A DNA stretch of 34,855 nt from Rickettsiaceae bacterium (GTDB lineage: Bacteria > Pseudomonadota > Alphaproteobacteria > Rickettsiales > UBA6187). Shown piece by piece: positions 13,739-21,203 of the stretch. Location of the stretch: contig JAJONM010000013.1 in assembly GCA_021323415.1 (NCBI GenBank), positions 1 through 34,855 on the forward strand. The letters run 5' to 3'. The notes below the pieces were generated by a model. It saw only the letters and a program-made list of their open reading frames with translations, was not told where the DNA came from and searched no databases. Every line of letters starts with the position of its first letter. The first letter of the stretch is position 1. The translations under genes were made by a program, and so were the position numbers.

Positions 13739-14569
13739 ATGCTCGCACCTGCTAAACTTAATTTATTTCTACATGTTACTGGAAAACGAGAAGATGGTTA
13801 TCATCTGCTCGAAAGCCTGATGATACCGCTTAGCATTGGCGATGAGGTGAGGGTAGGGCAATCTGATAAATTAGAATTGCAAATAACTGGTCCTTTTGCT
13901 GCAACTATTGCAAACTCTTATGATAACATAGTGCTTAAAGCTGCCCAGCTGCTTGCAGAAAAAGCAGGCAGGAAACCTGATGTAAAAATAGCCTTAGAGA
14001 AAAATATTCCTGTTGGGGCGGGCCTGGGTGGTGGTTCGGCAGATGCGGCTGCTGTGCTTAAATTATTAAATGATTTATGGCAGCTTGGGTTTTCTACGGA
14101 AAAACTAATGGAAATAGGGCTAGAGCTTGGTGCTGATGTGCCATTTTGTGTGATGGGTAAGCCGGCACTCGTTACTGGTATTGGTGAGGTTATAAAGCCG
14201 GTTGATAAGCTACCTGATTTAAATATTCTACTGGTTAATCCGAATAAACATTTATCAACGCCTGAAGTGTTTAAGTATGAGCCGATTATCTTCTCAGATG
14301 AATTAGGGTTAACTATACCTAAAGATATTACTGAATTTATTGATTTATTGCAAAAGCAGCATAATGCACTGGAAGCTAACGCTGTTTCGATAATCCCAGA
14401 TATTGCGGAAGTACTTTCTATAATAGGCCAGCAGGATGGGTGCTTATTAGCGCGTATGTCAGGTAGTGGCGCCACTTGCTTTGGGATATTTAATAATAAG
14501 GCTAGCCTGGAGATGGCGCTGGGCGCCATAAAGAAGGGTAATCCAGGGTGGTGGGTTGCGGATAATTGA
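13739..14569 (+). CDS. ispE: 4-diphosphocytidyl-2-C-methyl-D-erythritol kinase IspE
   Basis: The 276-residue product is a GHMP-family kinase that phosphorylates CDP-methylerythritol in the MEP route to isoprenoids in the cytosol. The N-terminal APAKLNLFLHVTGKREDGYH gives the substrate-binding and catalytic Lys region (K6). The glycine-rich ATP loop PVGAGLGGGSADAA spans residues 91-104. The catalytic Asp lies in LGADVPF (D133). The C-terminal MSGSGATCFGIF is the third GHMP motif. The start is the ATG immediately after the TPR gene stop. The length is slightly below the usual ~285 residues, without a missing motif. Confidence 0.97.
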   Translation: MLAPAKLNLFLHVTGKREDGYHLLESLMIPLSIGDEVRVGQSDKLELQITGPFAATIANSYDNIVLKAAQLLAEKAGRKPDVKIALEKNIPVGAGLGGGSADAAAVLKLLNDLWQLGFSTEKLMEIGLELGADVPFCVMGKPALVTGIGEVIKPVDKLPDLNILLVNPNKHLSTPEVFKYEPIIFSDELGLTIPKDITEFIDLLQKQHNALEANAVSIIPDIAEVLSIIGQQDGCLLARMSGSGATCFGIFNNKASLEMALGAIKKGNPGWWVADN

Positions 14570-14598
14570 GATATTGTAAAACCTTTAATTTATATTAA

Positions 14599-14615
14599 AC
14601 GGCTCGAAGAGCCGT
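14599..14615 (+). terminator. Possible weak terminator hairpin after ispE
   Basis: ACGGCTC (14599-14605) and GAGCCGT (14609-14615) form a perfect 7-bp stem with a GAA loop, 30 bases downstream of the ispE stop. No T-tract follows because the palindromic repeat starts at 14613 and overlaps the stem. It may end the TPR–ispE transcript weakly, or the repeat that follows may serve that role. Confidence 0.35.
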
Positions 14616-14771
14616 CATCCTGGAAGCCGATTTTCTCTGCAAGTTTACGAGCAGCTAGAAAAGCGAGCTATCCAGGATCCAGGTATTCTTATTAAAAGGC
14701 CTGGATCCTGGATATTAAGAAAATCTAAGGACTAAAAGTGTCATAAGATTTTCTACAATTCCAGGATGACG
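14613..14771. repeat. Palindromic repeat family 1, copy 1
   Basis: A 159-bp element bounded by CGTCATCCTGGAA and its exact reverse complement. A second perfect 15-bp inverted repeat sits in the middle (TATCCAGGATCCAGG at 14669-14683, CCTGGATCCTGGATA at 14700-14714). Internal GATTTTCT/AGAAAATC blocks can also pair. It is closely matched by 18134-18288; the two differ mainly around 14640-14665 and 14725-14757. No coding potential is present, so it looks like a non-autonomous MITE-like or structural repeat. Confidence 0.85.
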
Positions 14772-14970
14772 CTAGATTCAATATAAAGTAAACAGTGTCT
14801 CTAAAGGGGAGCGAGCAGATATCCTAAACTGTATAAGTCTAAACCTAATGTTACAAAAATTTTTAGAAGTTAAGATGAGGCGTTACAATTGTCGTCAGCA
14901 ATGACGGAATTTGTGGCTTCTTGTAGAAACTAATAAATTACTTTGTCACATCAAATCCGGACTACTTCAC
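14772..14970. other. Non-coding stretch downstream of fliS
   Basis: No convincing gene is seen. The only structure is a short hairpin, CGTCA/TGACG with a GCAA loop (14893-14906), flanked by CAATTG-like and GAATTT sequence, resembling a worn palindromic repeat. It lacks a T-run on either strand, so it is a poor terminator candidate for fliS. Confidence 0.4.
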
Positions 14971-15402
14971 CTAAACCCTGACATCCTGCGGTCCATAATC
15001 ATCATTCGGGGGAGGCAGCGCATCATTGCCACTTACTACATTGATATGTTCCCACGATTCTTTAATTAGATTTAAGTTTTCTATTATCCTTTCGCAAAGC
15101 TCTTGCTTGTTATCATCTGTTTGCACAGTAATAAGCAAGTTCTCTAAGCTCGCATAATATTCATTCAGGGCTAAGGCTACTTGTTCATTAGCACTAAAAT
15201 CCAGGCATGCGCGTAGCCCACGCATTATAGAAAGTGTCTTATCAACTAGTTTATATCGCGTGTCATGATCATTTGCTTTGTCCGCTTGCTTTGCTTGCTG
15301 CATATAAGCAATTGCTGCTGAATAAAGCAGCACTATCTGCTGGGTGTGGCTTTTAGTTTCTTGAGCGCGGTTATAAGCATAAAATGGGTTGGCACTGGCC
15401 AT
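14971..15402 (-). CDS. fliS: Flagellar secretion chaperone FliS
   Basis: The 143-residue all-helical product opens with NPFYAYNRAQETKSHTQQIV followed by LLYSAAIAYMQQAKQA, which matches the FliS pattern (N-P-Y-x-x-Y near the start, LYDGAI-like helix). It continues with IMRGLRACLDFSANEQVALA and ends the domain with NLIKESWEHI. FliS binds the C-terminal helices of flagellin in the cytosol and prevents premature polymerisation before export. The ATG is preceded by AGGAGGG. It lies downstream of the flagellin gene on the same strand. A Pro/Asp-rich tail (residues 128-143) follows the domain. FlaF was considered, but the motif order fits FliS better. Confidence 0.86.
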   Translation of the reverse strand: MASANPFYAYNRAQETKSHTQQIVLLYSAAIAYMQQAKQADKANDHDTRYKLVDKTLSIMRGLRACLDFSANEQVALALNEYYASLENLLITVQTDDNKQELCERIIENLNLIKESWEHINVVSGNDALPPPNDDYGPQDVRV

Positions 15403-15483
15403 TATACCCTCCTGTCGTTATTACTTCTAATTATGTATGAGCAAGATTGGCTCATTAACTCATAAAGTGATTCTGGGGAAGTT

Positions 15484-15603
15484 CCTTCTCCCGTGGGGAG
15501 AAGGTTAGGATGAGGGGGCGTAAAAGGTTCCCAAGAGGAACAGCCTAAATATTTTGCAGCTACCATCGCCCCCTCACCCCTCCCTCTCCCCACGGGAGAG
15601 GGG
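15484..15603. repeat. Palindromic repeat family 3, copy A
   Basis: The element lies between flagellin and fliS. The left arm begins CCTTCTCCCGTGGGGAGAAG and runs to a GAGGGGGCG block; the right arm runs from CGCCCCCTC to a CCCTCTCC…GGGAGAGGG block. Each arm is itself a 9-bp hairpin, and the two arms are reverse complements over about 35 bases with mismatches. The interior is homologous to that of the copy at 33901-34020 (shared GCCTA and TTTTG…CTACC blocks). The repeat keeps a 78-codon frame open on the - strand (15402-15638), which is judged not to be a real gene. Confidence 0.85.
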
Positions 15604-15664
15604 GCGCTAGCTGCTATGTCTTTTTTAAACTTTAACATGTTACACTCTTGCTAATTTGCATTAC

Positions 15665-17902
15665 TTAAAATGAAAGCAATTTTAATAGGTTCTGTAGCCT
15701 GCTTTGTTCCTGTGCCAGCACAGCAATACCGGAATTTACCTTAAGTGCTGCTTGCGCATATAAAGAGGATTCCAGTGCATAATCTGTATTAAGCAATAAA
15801 GAGCTGGCAGCAGAATAATTTTGTATTGATACATTGTTGTTGGTTATTGCTGAGGTAAATGAGGTAATGCCTGCATTTGCTGTAGCGCTTAAGGCAATTA
15901 CTGTGTTTATGGCATTATCTAATATATCTTCTGCAGCGGCTGCATCTCCTGTCGCTGAAATATCAAGGGTTTTTGATGTCCCTGCATCATCGAGATAAAT
16001 ATCAGTAGTTTTAGCACTGCCTATAGATACACCAATAGTATTGCTGCTGGTATCACCAACCTGGAATGATAATGCCCTATTATCATCTACACCAAATAGC
16101 GCATTTAGGTCGTCAGTAAACCTTGCCTGGCCTGTTGATGACGATAAATCAATAGAGGTGTCAGTTATATTGCTCAGGTCAATACGCAACTGGCGTCCAT
16201 CATCTGTAGAAGCGCTATGGAATACTATTACGGTTCCGGCCCCTGCAGTTAGGGTTTTGGTTGTGGAGTTGTATTCGCCTGCGCCATCGACAATACCACC
16301 GGTATTGGCAGTATTATCGCTTATATCAGCACTATATACCTCATCGCCAATAGTGACAGTGATGGTATTTGTTGCGGCATTGAAAGAAAATTCTCCGATT
16401 GATCCAATGTTCCCACTGTCACCAAAGCCATCACCGACAAAGTTAATATCGCCTTTAGCATTAGTTCCAATAGCATCAAAACCTTCGATACCATAAAACG
16501 TACTACCAACTTCGACAGTGGAGATAGTAAAATCACCACCTGATGGATTGGTTTCAGATAAAATTATGCTTCTACTTTGGTTAAGCCTATTATCTTCTAA
16601 TTGATCGAGGAAGCCGCTGGCAGTGTTGGTAAGGTCAGTTTCAAAAGCATCCTGTGTACCACCTGCTATAGTGATATCACTGGCGCCGATTTTTAAGGTA
16701 AAACCATTATCAGTATATTCGCCATTATCATCTGTTGGCCCATCTGCATTATAGAATGTAATAAACTGGCCGTTCTTTATAGTGTTACCTTTACCGTTGA
16801 AGCCACTTCCGCTACCACCAAATAATGTAACTGCTTGCGATGTGTAAGTTTGGCCATTTAAATCAACAGTAAATACTACTGAATTTTGTGTGCCAGAAGT
16901 ATCAAGTGTTGCGGTAAAATTGCTAAATTGGCCTTCTAATCCGGCATCAAGCGTATCTGAAGTTGGAGCGCGATTAGTGCCTAGCGTGTTACCAGCATTA
17001 CCGAAGTTTTTATCAGCTCCAATAATGGAATCAGAACCAAAGGTAGCTGCGGTTACGTCACCACCACTATCATTAGTTAGATTAAAGTTAGTTGCGTTCA
17101 TGTCTGTTCCAAGATCAGCGCTAGTTACAGTAACTGTTCCATCACCATTATCTGTATATATAAAGCTTCTGATAGTATTGTTAGTGCTGATTTCTGCTGC
17201 TGTTACAAAAGCGGTTGCTAATTCGGTGGCATCAGCTGCGCCATCACCAAAGGTAAGAGCCTGGCCACCGATAGTTATTGTTGCATCGCCTGTTACGCCT
17301 GCTGTGGCAAATGTTAGTGTGGCAGAGCCGGCAGTTTTACCTGTGCTAGTTGATGTTTTAATAGCAAATGTGCTGGCAGTTGCAAGTTCCCCTGCGGCAA
17401 CTGTGCCTGAGAAGGAATAATCTGAAGTGGAAAGCAGGGTATAGTTTTCAGTTGCCTGGCCAGTTGTTGTGCTAAGTGTAGTTGTGCCTGAAATTGTGCC
17501 GTCCAGCAAAGTCTTATTATTGAATTTCGTAGTAGTGGCTATTCGGTTAATTTCAGTAGTAAGTGATTGGAATGAGCTGTTTAATACGGCAAGTTCATTA
17601 TCTGTAAGTGAGTCATCTTGTGCCTGCACGGCGAGATCTTTTTGTTCCTGCAGTAATTCAAGTATTTGATCAAGGCCGCCTTGTGCTGTTTGAAGTAGGC
17701 TTTTTCCCTGTCCAGCATTTATATTGGCAATGCCAAGGGTGGAAGCGCTGCTTTTTAATAATGTACCAACTGAAAAATCAGCAACGCTGGCATTATATCG
17801 AATACCACTTGCCAAATTAAGTACTGATGCATTCAGCTCTTGGCTCGAATTAATTAAGTTGGCAATAATTGCGTTTGAAATTACGCTTTGAATAGACGAC
17901 AT
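15665..17902 (-). CDS. Large divergent flagellin
   Basis: The 745-residue product has flagellin ends around a long variable middle. Residues 1-140 resemble the D0/D1 helices (LNLASGIRYNASVADFSVGT, then SLLQTAQGGLDQILELLQEQ, KDLAVQAQDD and FNNKTLLDGT). The last ~60 residues form the returning helix (ALESSLYAQAALKVNSGIAV, then LAQEQSRLQNLLKLLSF). Between them lie about 550 Thr/Ser/Gly/Asp-rich, beta-type residues without cysteine, expected to be surface-exposed D2/D3 domains. Typical flagellins have about 270-550 residues, so this is large. The canonical DDAAGLAI motif is replaced by ASVADFSVG. FliS follows on the same strand. A hook-associated protein (FlgL type) is a less likely alternative. 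Confidence 0.85.
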   Translation of the reverse strand: MSSIQSVISNAIIANLINSSQELNASVLNLASGIRYNASVADFSVGTLLKSSASTLGIANINAGQGKSLLQTAQGGLDQILELLQEQKDLAVQAQDDSLTDNELAVLNSSFQSLTTEINRIATTTKFNNKTLLDGTISGTTTLSTTTGQATENYTLLSTSDYSFSGTVAAGELATASTFAIKTSTSTGKTAGSATLTFATAGVTGDATITIGGQALTFGDGAADATELATAFVTAAEISTNNTIRSFIYTDNGDGTVTVTSADLGTDMNATNFNLTNDSGGDVTAATFGSDSIIGADKNFGNAGNTLGTNRAPTSDTLDAGLEGQFSNFTATLDTSGTQNSVVFTVDLNGQTYTSQAVTLFGGSGSGFNGKGNTIKNGQFITFYNADGPTDDNGEYTDNGFTLKIGASDITIAGGTQDAFETDLTNTASGFLDQLEDNRLNQSRSIILSETNPSGGDFTISTVEVGSTFYGIEGFDAIGTNAKGDINFVGDGFGDSGNIGSIGEFSFNAATNTITVTIGDEVYSADISDNTANTGGIVDGAGEYNSTTKTLTAGAGTVIVFHSASTDDGRQLRIDLSNITDTSIDLSSSTGQARFTDDLNALFGVDDNRALSFQVGDTSSNTIGVSIGSAKTTDIYLDDAGTSKTLDISATGDAAAAEDILDNAINTVIALSATANAGITSFTSAITNNNVSIQNYSAASSLLLNTDYALESSLYAQAALKVNSGIAVLAQEQSRLQNLLKLLSF

Positions 17903-18133
17903 CTTAAAATACCTGATACACGTGCTTTAGCAGGATTACTTAACCTTGCAAGTGTCCTTTTTTGGCCTACATGTCCAAATATTTATGATATACTTTATAA
18001 TTATTATGTTACACATTAATAATTAACACATGGTTAACAGGAAAAGGGAAAATGAAGTAATTTGCTGGATTTTGGTAACTAATGGTAGAATTGTATTGTA
18101 GATTTTTGTCTCATAGTTGTGATAATGGTTTTA
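17903..18133. other. AT-rich upstream region of the flagellin gene
   Basis: No gene is visible. On the - strand the region should hold the flagellin promoter. An AGG-type ribosome binding site precedes the ATG, and an imperfect dyad TTGGAC…GGCCAA lies near 17963-17979. Two similar ATGTGTTAA/ATGTGTAAC blocks occur near 18006-18034. I could not find a convincing sigma-28 or sigma-54 box pair. Confidence 0.35.
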
Positions 18134-18288
18134 CGTCATCCTGGAAGCCGATTTTCTCTAGGAGCGATAGCGATTAGATAGAAATCGAGCTATCCAGGAT
18201 CCAGGTATTCTTATTTAAAAGACCTGGATCCTGGATATTAAGAAAATCGCCTAAGAATGGCCAGATTTCCTAGAATTCCAGGATGACG
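18134..18288. repeat. Palindromic repeat family 1, copy 2
   Basis: A 155-bp element with the same outer 13-bp inverted ends (CGTCATCCTGGAA/TTCCAGGATGACG) and the same central CCAGGATCCAGG/CCTGGATCCTGG dyad as the copy at 14613-14771. The two copies bracket the fliS–flagellin pair, about 3.5 kb apart, in the same orientation. They differ by substitutions and small indels in the segments between the paired blocks. Confidence 0.85.
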
Positions 18289-18330
18289 ACCGTTGCGCGA
18301 TGCAGGGTAAAGAAAGGTTTCTCCACCAAC

Positions 18331-18362
18331 AAAAAAAGCTGGCAAATTTTTGCCAGCTTTTT
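18331..18362 (-). terminator. Rho-independent terminator of the HU gene
   Basis: GCTGGCAAA and TTTGCCAGC form a stem extended by A/T pairs, with seven T residues after the stem when read on the - strand. It lies 22 bases past the HU stop codon. Read on the + strand it also has a T-run, so it could act in both directions. Confidence 0.93.
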
Positions 18363-18383
18363 CTTAAAAACGCGAAACCAGTA

Positions 18384-18656
18384 TTAGTTTACAGCGTCTT
18401 TCAATTTTTTTGCAGGAGAGAATTTAACAACATTTTTCGCTGCAATTTTAATTTCCTGACCAGTTCTTGGGTTTCTGCCAGTAGTAGCTTTACGTTTTTT
18501 AGTAACAAAGCTACCTAGACCAGCTAGCTGTACGTTATCGTTAGCAGACAAAGCGCCAGTTACGATTTCAATGTAGGCATTCAAGAAGTCTTGAGCTTCT
18601 TTCTTAGTTTTGCCAGTTGAGCTTGCGATCTCAGAAACTAGTTGTTCTTTGTTCAT
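18384..18656 (-). CDS. hup: DNA-binding protein HU
   Basis: The 90-residue product is a textbook HU/IHF-fold protein: MNKEQLVSEIASSTGKTKKE helices, the LAGLGSFVTKKRKATTGRNP turn and DNA-embracing arm, and KFSPAKKLKDAVN at the C terminus. HU is an abundant nucleoid protein that bends and constrains DNA as a dimer. The arm GRNPRTGQEIKI favours HU over IHF subunits. AAGGATAA precedes the ATG. It has its own terminator and is probably monocistronic; a perfect dyad lies about 155 bases upstream. Confidence 0.96.
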   Translation of the reverse strand: MNKEQLVSEIASSTGKTKKEAQDFLNAYIEIVTGALSANDNVQLAGLGSFVTKKRKATTGRNPRTGQEIKIAAKNVVKFSPAKKLKDAVN

Positions 18657-18809
18657 GGAAATTATCCTTTTTTATAAGTTAAACTTGAGGTTTAAAAATA
18701 CCTTATTTCCTGATTATCGTCTAAAAACCGAAAAAGCAAGAGTTTCCTTAACATTTTTTAAAATATTTGGTTTTATTTTGGTTAAAGAGACATCTTTTAA
18801 AATTTTTAC

Positions 18810-18827
18810 GTAACTAATAATAGTTAC
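18810..18827. promoter_or_regulatory. Perfect dyad in the cca–HU spacer
   Basis: GTAACTA (18810-18816) and TAGTTAC (18821-18827) are perfect inverted repeats around ATAA, in a very AT-rich spacer between the cca stop and the HU start. It could be an operator for HU or the remnant of a terminator of cca; no T-run supports the latter. The assignment is tentative. Confidence 0.3.
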
Positions 18828-18880
18828 TGTTATCAAAAAATATGAAAAATTTAATTATTAATTGTAAGTGCAGTAAATGC

Positions 18881-20110
18881 TTACAAAGTAAGGTGCATTT
18901 GCTTTATGTAAGTTAGAATATCTTCTTTTGATGCTTTATATCCGCTTGCTTCCCACCACTCTTCACCAAGCTTGATTGCTTTACCAAGTGTGCGTCCTTC
19001 TTCTATTCCAAGTTTTTTCAAATCATCACCATTTACAGGGAAAACAGGGATTTCCCAATCATTGGCATTGGTAATTGCAGCTCTATAATATTCTGTTTCA
19101 TCATCATCTGATAAAGAAATATCTTCTGCCCAATTAAGTAAGATAATATCAATAAATATATCGCGACCTACTACACGGATAATTTTATTTTGCTCTGATA
19201 GAGGCATGTCTGATGATATATCAAAAGGAGTAACAATTACCGATTCCAGATAGCGCATATGTTTATTAGATAATTTCCATCTTTCCAAGACATCACCTAA
19301 GTCATCATTATCTATGATACCGTTATTGATTAATGCGGCCAGACGAAGCAAGGGATTGGCTTCAATAGATAATTCGTTTTCTATCGCAATTAATTTTTCC
19401 AATACGGTTATACTAATGTTGGTAGGCAACAAATGTTTGAGTATAGAAATTTCATCCATTTTAATTAGCGATTTTAATGGATTTGGTGCAGCTATAAGTT
19501 TCAGCATTTCGGCTTGGATGCGTTCACCTGAAAGTGTATCTATTTGTGGTGCAAACTTTATGCAGGCAGCGATGGCTTCGCCATCTAGTTCGCCGATACC
19601 ATAATAAGCGTAGAACCTGAAAAAACGTAAGATACGTAAAATATCTTCCCTGCAACGTTCATTAGCATCGCCAACAAATCTTACAACACCACGTTCTAAA
19701 TTGGATTGGCCGTCAAAATAATCATAAATTTTGCCATCTATATCTGCAGACATAGCATTGATGGTAAAATCACGCCTTGCAGCATCCTGCTCCCAATCAT
19801 CGGTGAATTCCACTTCGGCATGGCGGCCATCACATGCAACATCACGGCGTAGTGTTGTTATCTCAAAATTCTTGCCATTTATTACAGCAGTTACAGTGCC
19901 ATGCTTTAAACCAGTTGGCACTACTTTGATAGAACTTGCCTGCAATAATGACATAGTTTTTTCAGGCAAATGCGATGTGGCAATGTCTATATCAGTTAGT
20001 GGTTTGTTTAATAATGAGTCACGGACACAGCCACCGACAAATCTTGCTTTATTACCAAGAGCTTTAAATATTTGTTTTGCTTCTGGATTACTGATTAGAT
20101 TTGTTAGCAC
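18881..20110 (-). CDS. cca: CCA tRNA nucleotidyltransferase / poly(A) polymerase family protein
   Basis: The 409-residue product is a class II nucleotidyltransferase. The signature FVGGCVRDSLLNKPLTDIDI spans residues 24-43, with the GG at 26-27 and metal-binding D40/D42. RRDFTINAM (112-120) is the template-nucleotide motif, and RFVGDANERCREDILRILRF follows as the neck region. CCA enzymes repair or add the tRNA 3' CCA end; poly(A) polymerase is the alternative, but the short basic-tail-free C terminus fits CCA addition better. The start is GTG with an AGG upstream. It begins six bases after the metF stop, so the two genes form an operon. Confidence 0.9.
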   Translation of the reverse strand: MLTNLISNPEAKQIFKALGNKARFVGGCVRDSLLNKPLTDIDIATSHLPEKTMSLLQASSIKVVPTGLKHGTVTAVINGKNFEITTLRRDVACDGRHAEVEFTDDWEQDAARRDFTINAMSADIDGKIYDYFDGQSNLERGVVRFVGDANERCREDILRILRFFRFYAYYGIGELDGEAIAACIKFAPQIDTLSGERIQAEMLKLIAAPNPLKSLIKMDEISILKHLLPTNISITVLEKLIAIENELSIEANPLLRLAALINNGIIDNDDLGDVLERWKLSNKHMRYLESVIVTPFDISSDMPLSEQNKIIRVVGRDIFIDIILLNWAEDISLSDDDETEYYRAAITNANDWEIPVFPVNGDDLKKLGIEEGRTLGKAIKLGEEWWEASGYKASKEDILTYIKQMHLTL

Positions 20111-20116
20111 TTCGTA

Positions 20117-20989
20117 TTACCTGGATTGTTGTTTTATCCCAAGACACTGGCAAACAGCAACTGTAAGGTCAGCGCGGTTTAATGTATAGAAATGGAATTC
20201 ATCAAATCCTTCCCTGGCTAGCAGGCGGCATTGCTCTGCTGCAACTTCCACGGCTAATTTATCGCGAGCTTCTGGGTTACTATCTGTACCTTCAAACTTA
20301 TCAATTATCCACTGGGGAATGCTTGCACCGCAGCGTTTGCTAAAAGATAGTAATTGCTCAAAACCATTCATGGTTACTACGCCCGCAACCATCGGTGCTT
20401 TTATACCATGTTTATGCGTTTTATCGCGGAAGCGTATTATAGCATCTGTATCAAAGCAATATTGAGTTATAGAACGTTTGGCGCCGCTATCGATTTTGCG
20501 CTTTAAGTGGTCCAGGTCAAAACTTGCTGATGGCGCTTCAGGATGAACTTCTGGGTATGACGCAACGCTAATATCAAAATCACCTAATTTGCAAAGCCCT
20601 GCAACTAAATCATCACCGTAAGAATATCCGCCCGGATGGGGTTCATATTTTCCGTTACCGCCAGGTACATCGCCGCGCAATGCTACAATACGGTTTACGC
20701 CAATGTCCAAATAACTTTTAGCAACTGCATTTATTTCATCTTTTGTAGCATTCACGCAAGTAAGATGAGCTGCCGGGTCTAATGACGTGTTAGTTTTGAT
20801 GTGTTTTACGATGTCGTAAGTTAGCTCGCGAGTTGAGCCGCCTGCGCCATATGTTACCGAAACAAAACGGGGCGATAGTTTTTCCAGCTGGGAAATAGTT
20901 TCCTTAAGTTTAGCAATGCCAGCATCTGTCCGCGGCGGGAAAAATTCAAAGGAAATTTTAGGTGCTGTAGTAATAGTTGAATCAGTCAA
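20117..20989 (-). CDS. metF: 5,10-methylenetetrahydrofolate reductase
   Basis: The 290-residue product has the MetF TIM-barrel landmarks: ISFEFFPPRTDAGIAKL at residues 12-28 with the catalytic Glu (E15), FVSVTYGAGGSTRE (about 37-50), HLTCVNATKDEI, and IVALRGDVP. It reduces methylene-THF to methyl-THF with FAD, feeding methionine synthesis. The start is TTG with a poor ribosome binding site; an in-frame TAA lies 18 bases upstream, so no longer form exists. It is the first gene of the metF–cca pair. A sigma-70-like promoter is seen upstream. Confidence 0.95.
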   Translation of the reverse strand: MTDSTITTAPKISFEFFPPRTDAGIAKLKETISQLEKLSPRFVSVTYGAGGSTRELTYDIVKHIKTNTSLDPAAHLTCVNATKDEINAVAKSYLDIGVNRIVALRGDVPGGNGKYEPHPGGYSYGDDLVAGLCKLGDFDISVASYPEVHPEAPSASFDLDHLKRKIDSGAKRSITQYCFDTDAIIRFRDKTHKHGIKAPMVAGVVTMNGFEQLLSFSKRCGASIPQWIIDKFEGTDSNPEARDKLAVEVAAEQCRLLAREGFDEFHFYTLNRADLTVAVCQCLGIKQQSR

Positions 20990-21037
20990 TGTTTTAGCGT
21001 CTTTATTTTAAGGTGGTAAGGGAGTTTATTGGTAATT

Positions 21038-21065
21038 AATATACATATGTGACAATCGATAGCAA
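21038..21065 (-). promoter_or_regulatory. Candidate sigma-70 promoter of metF
   Basis: On the - strand TTGCTA (-35, four of six consensus bases) and TATATT (-10, five of six) are separated by 16 bases. The -10 box is 48 bases before the metF TTG. No SAM-binding riboswitch could be recognised in the leader. Confidence 0.4.
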
Positions 21066-21154
21066 GAAATTTTGCTAACGTAATTCTGCAATGCAGCATG
21101 AGTTTTTTTTTATGCTGTTGCACAACCAAATCGTCTTTGTGTAGTTTAGCTGTC

Positions 21155-21169
21155 CCAATTAAGAATTGG
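21155..21169. promoter_or_regulatory. Dyad upstream of the 883-residue gene
   Basis: CCAATT (21155-21160) and AATTGG (21164-21169) form a perfect 6-bp inverted repeat with a three-base spacer, 35 bases before the start codon. The size and spacing resemble a repressor operator, but no regulator is encoded nearby. Confidence 0.3.
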
Positions 21170-21203
21170 TAAAAATGTTAATTTAGAAATATAGGATGGA
21201 TAA

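Noticed and set aside
13918..14529. 203-codon open frame opposite ispE
   Set aside because: It is a shadow of ispE; all kinase motifs are on the + strand.
17925..17975. Possible sigma-54 promoter (ACTTGCA) before flagellin
   Set aside because: The GG expected 12 bases upstream of the GC element is absent; that position holds an A-run.
14613..18288. CRISPR array or composite transposon formed by the repeats
   Set aside because: The repeats are palindromic, few and irregularly spaced, with ordinary genes between them; no cas or transposase gene is present.
20990..21100. SAM riboswitch in the metF leader
   Set aside because: A GCTAAAA segment recalls SAM-II, but the rest of the consensus and its pseudoknot could not be found.
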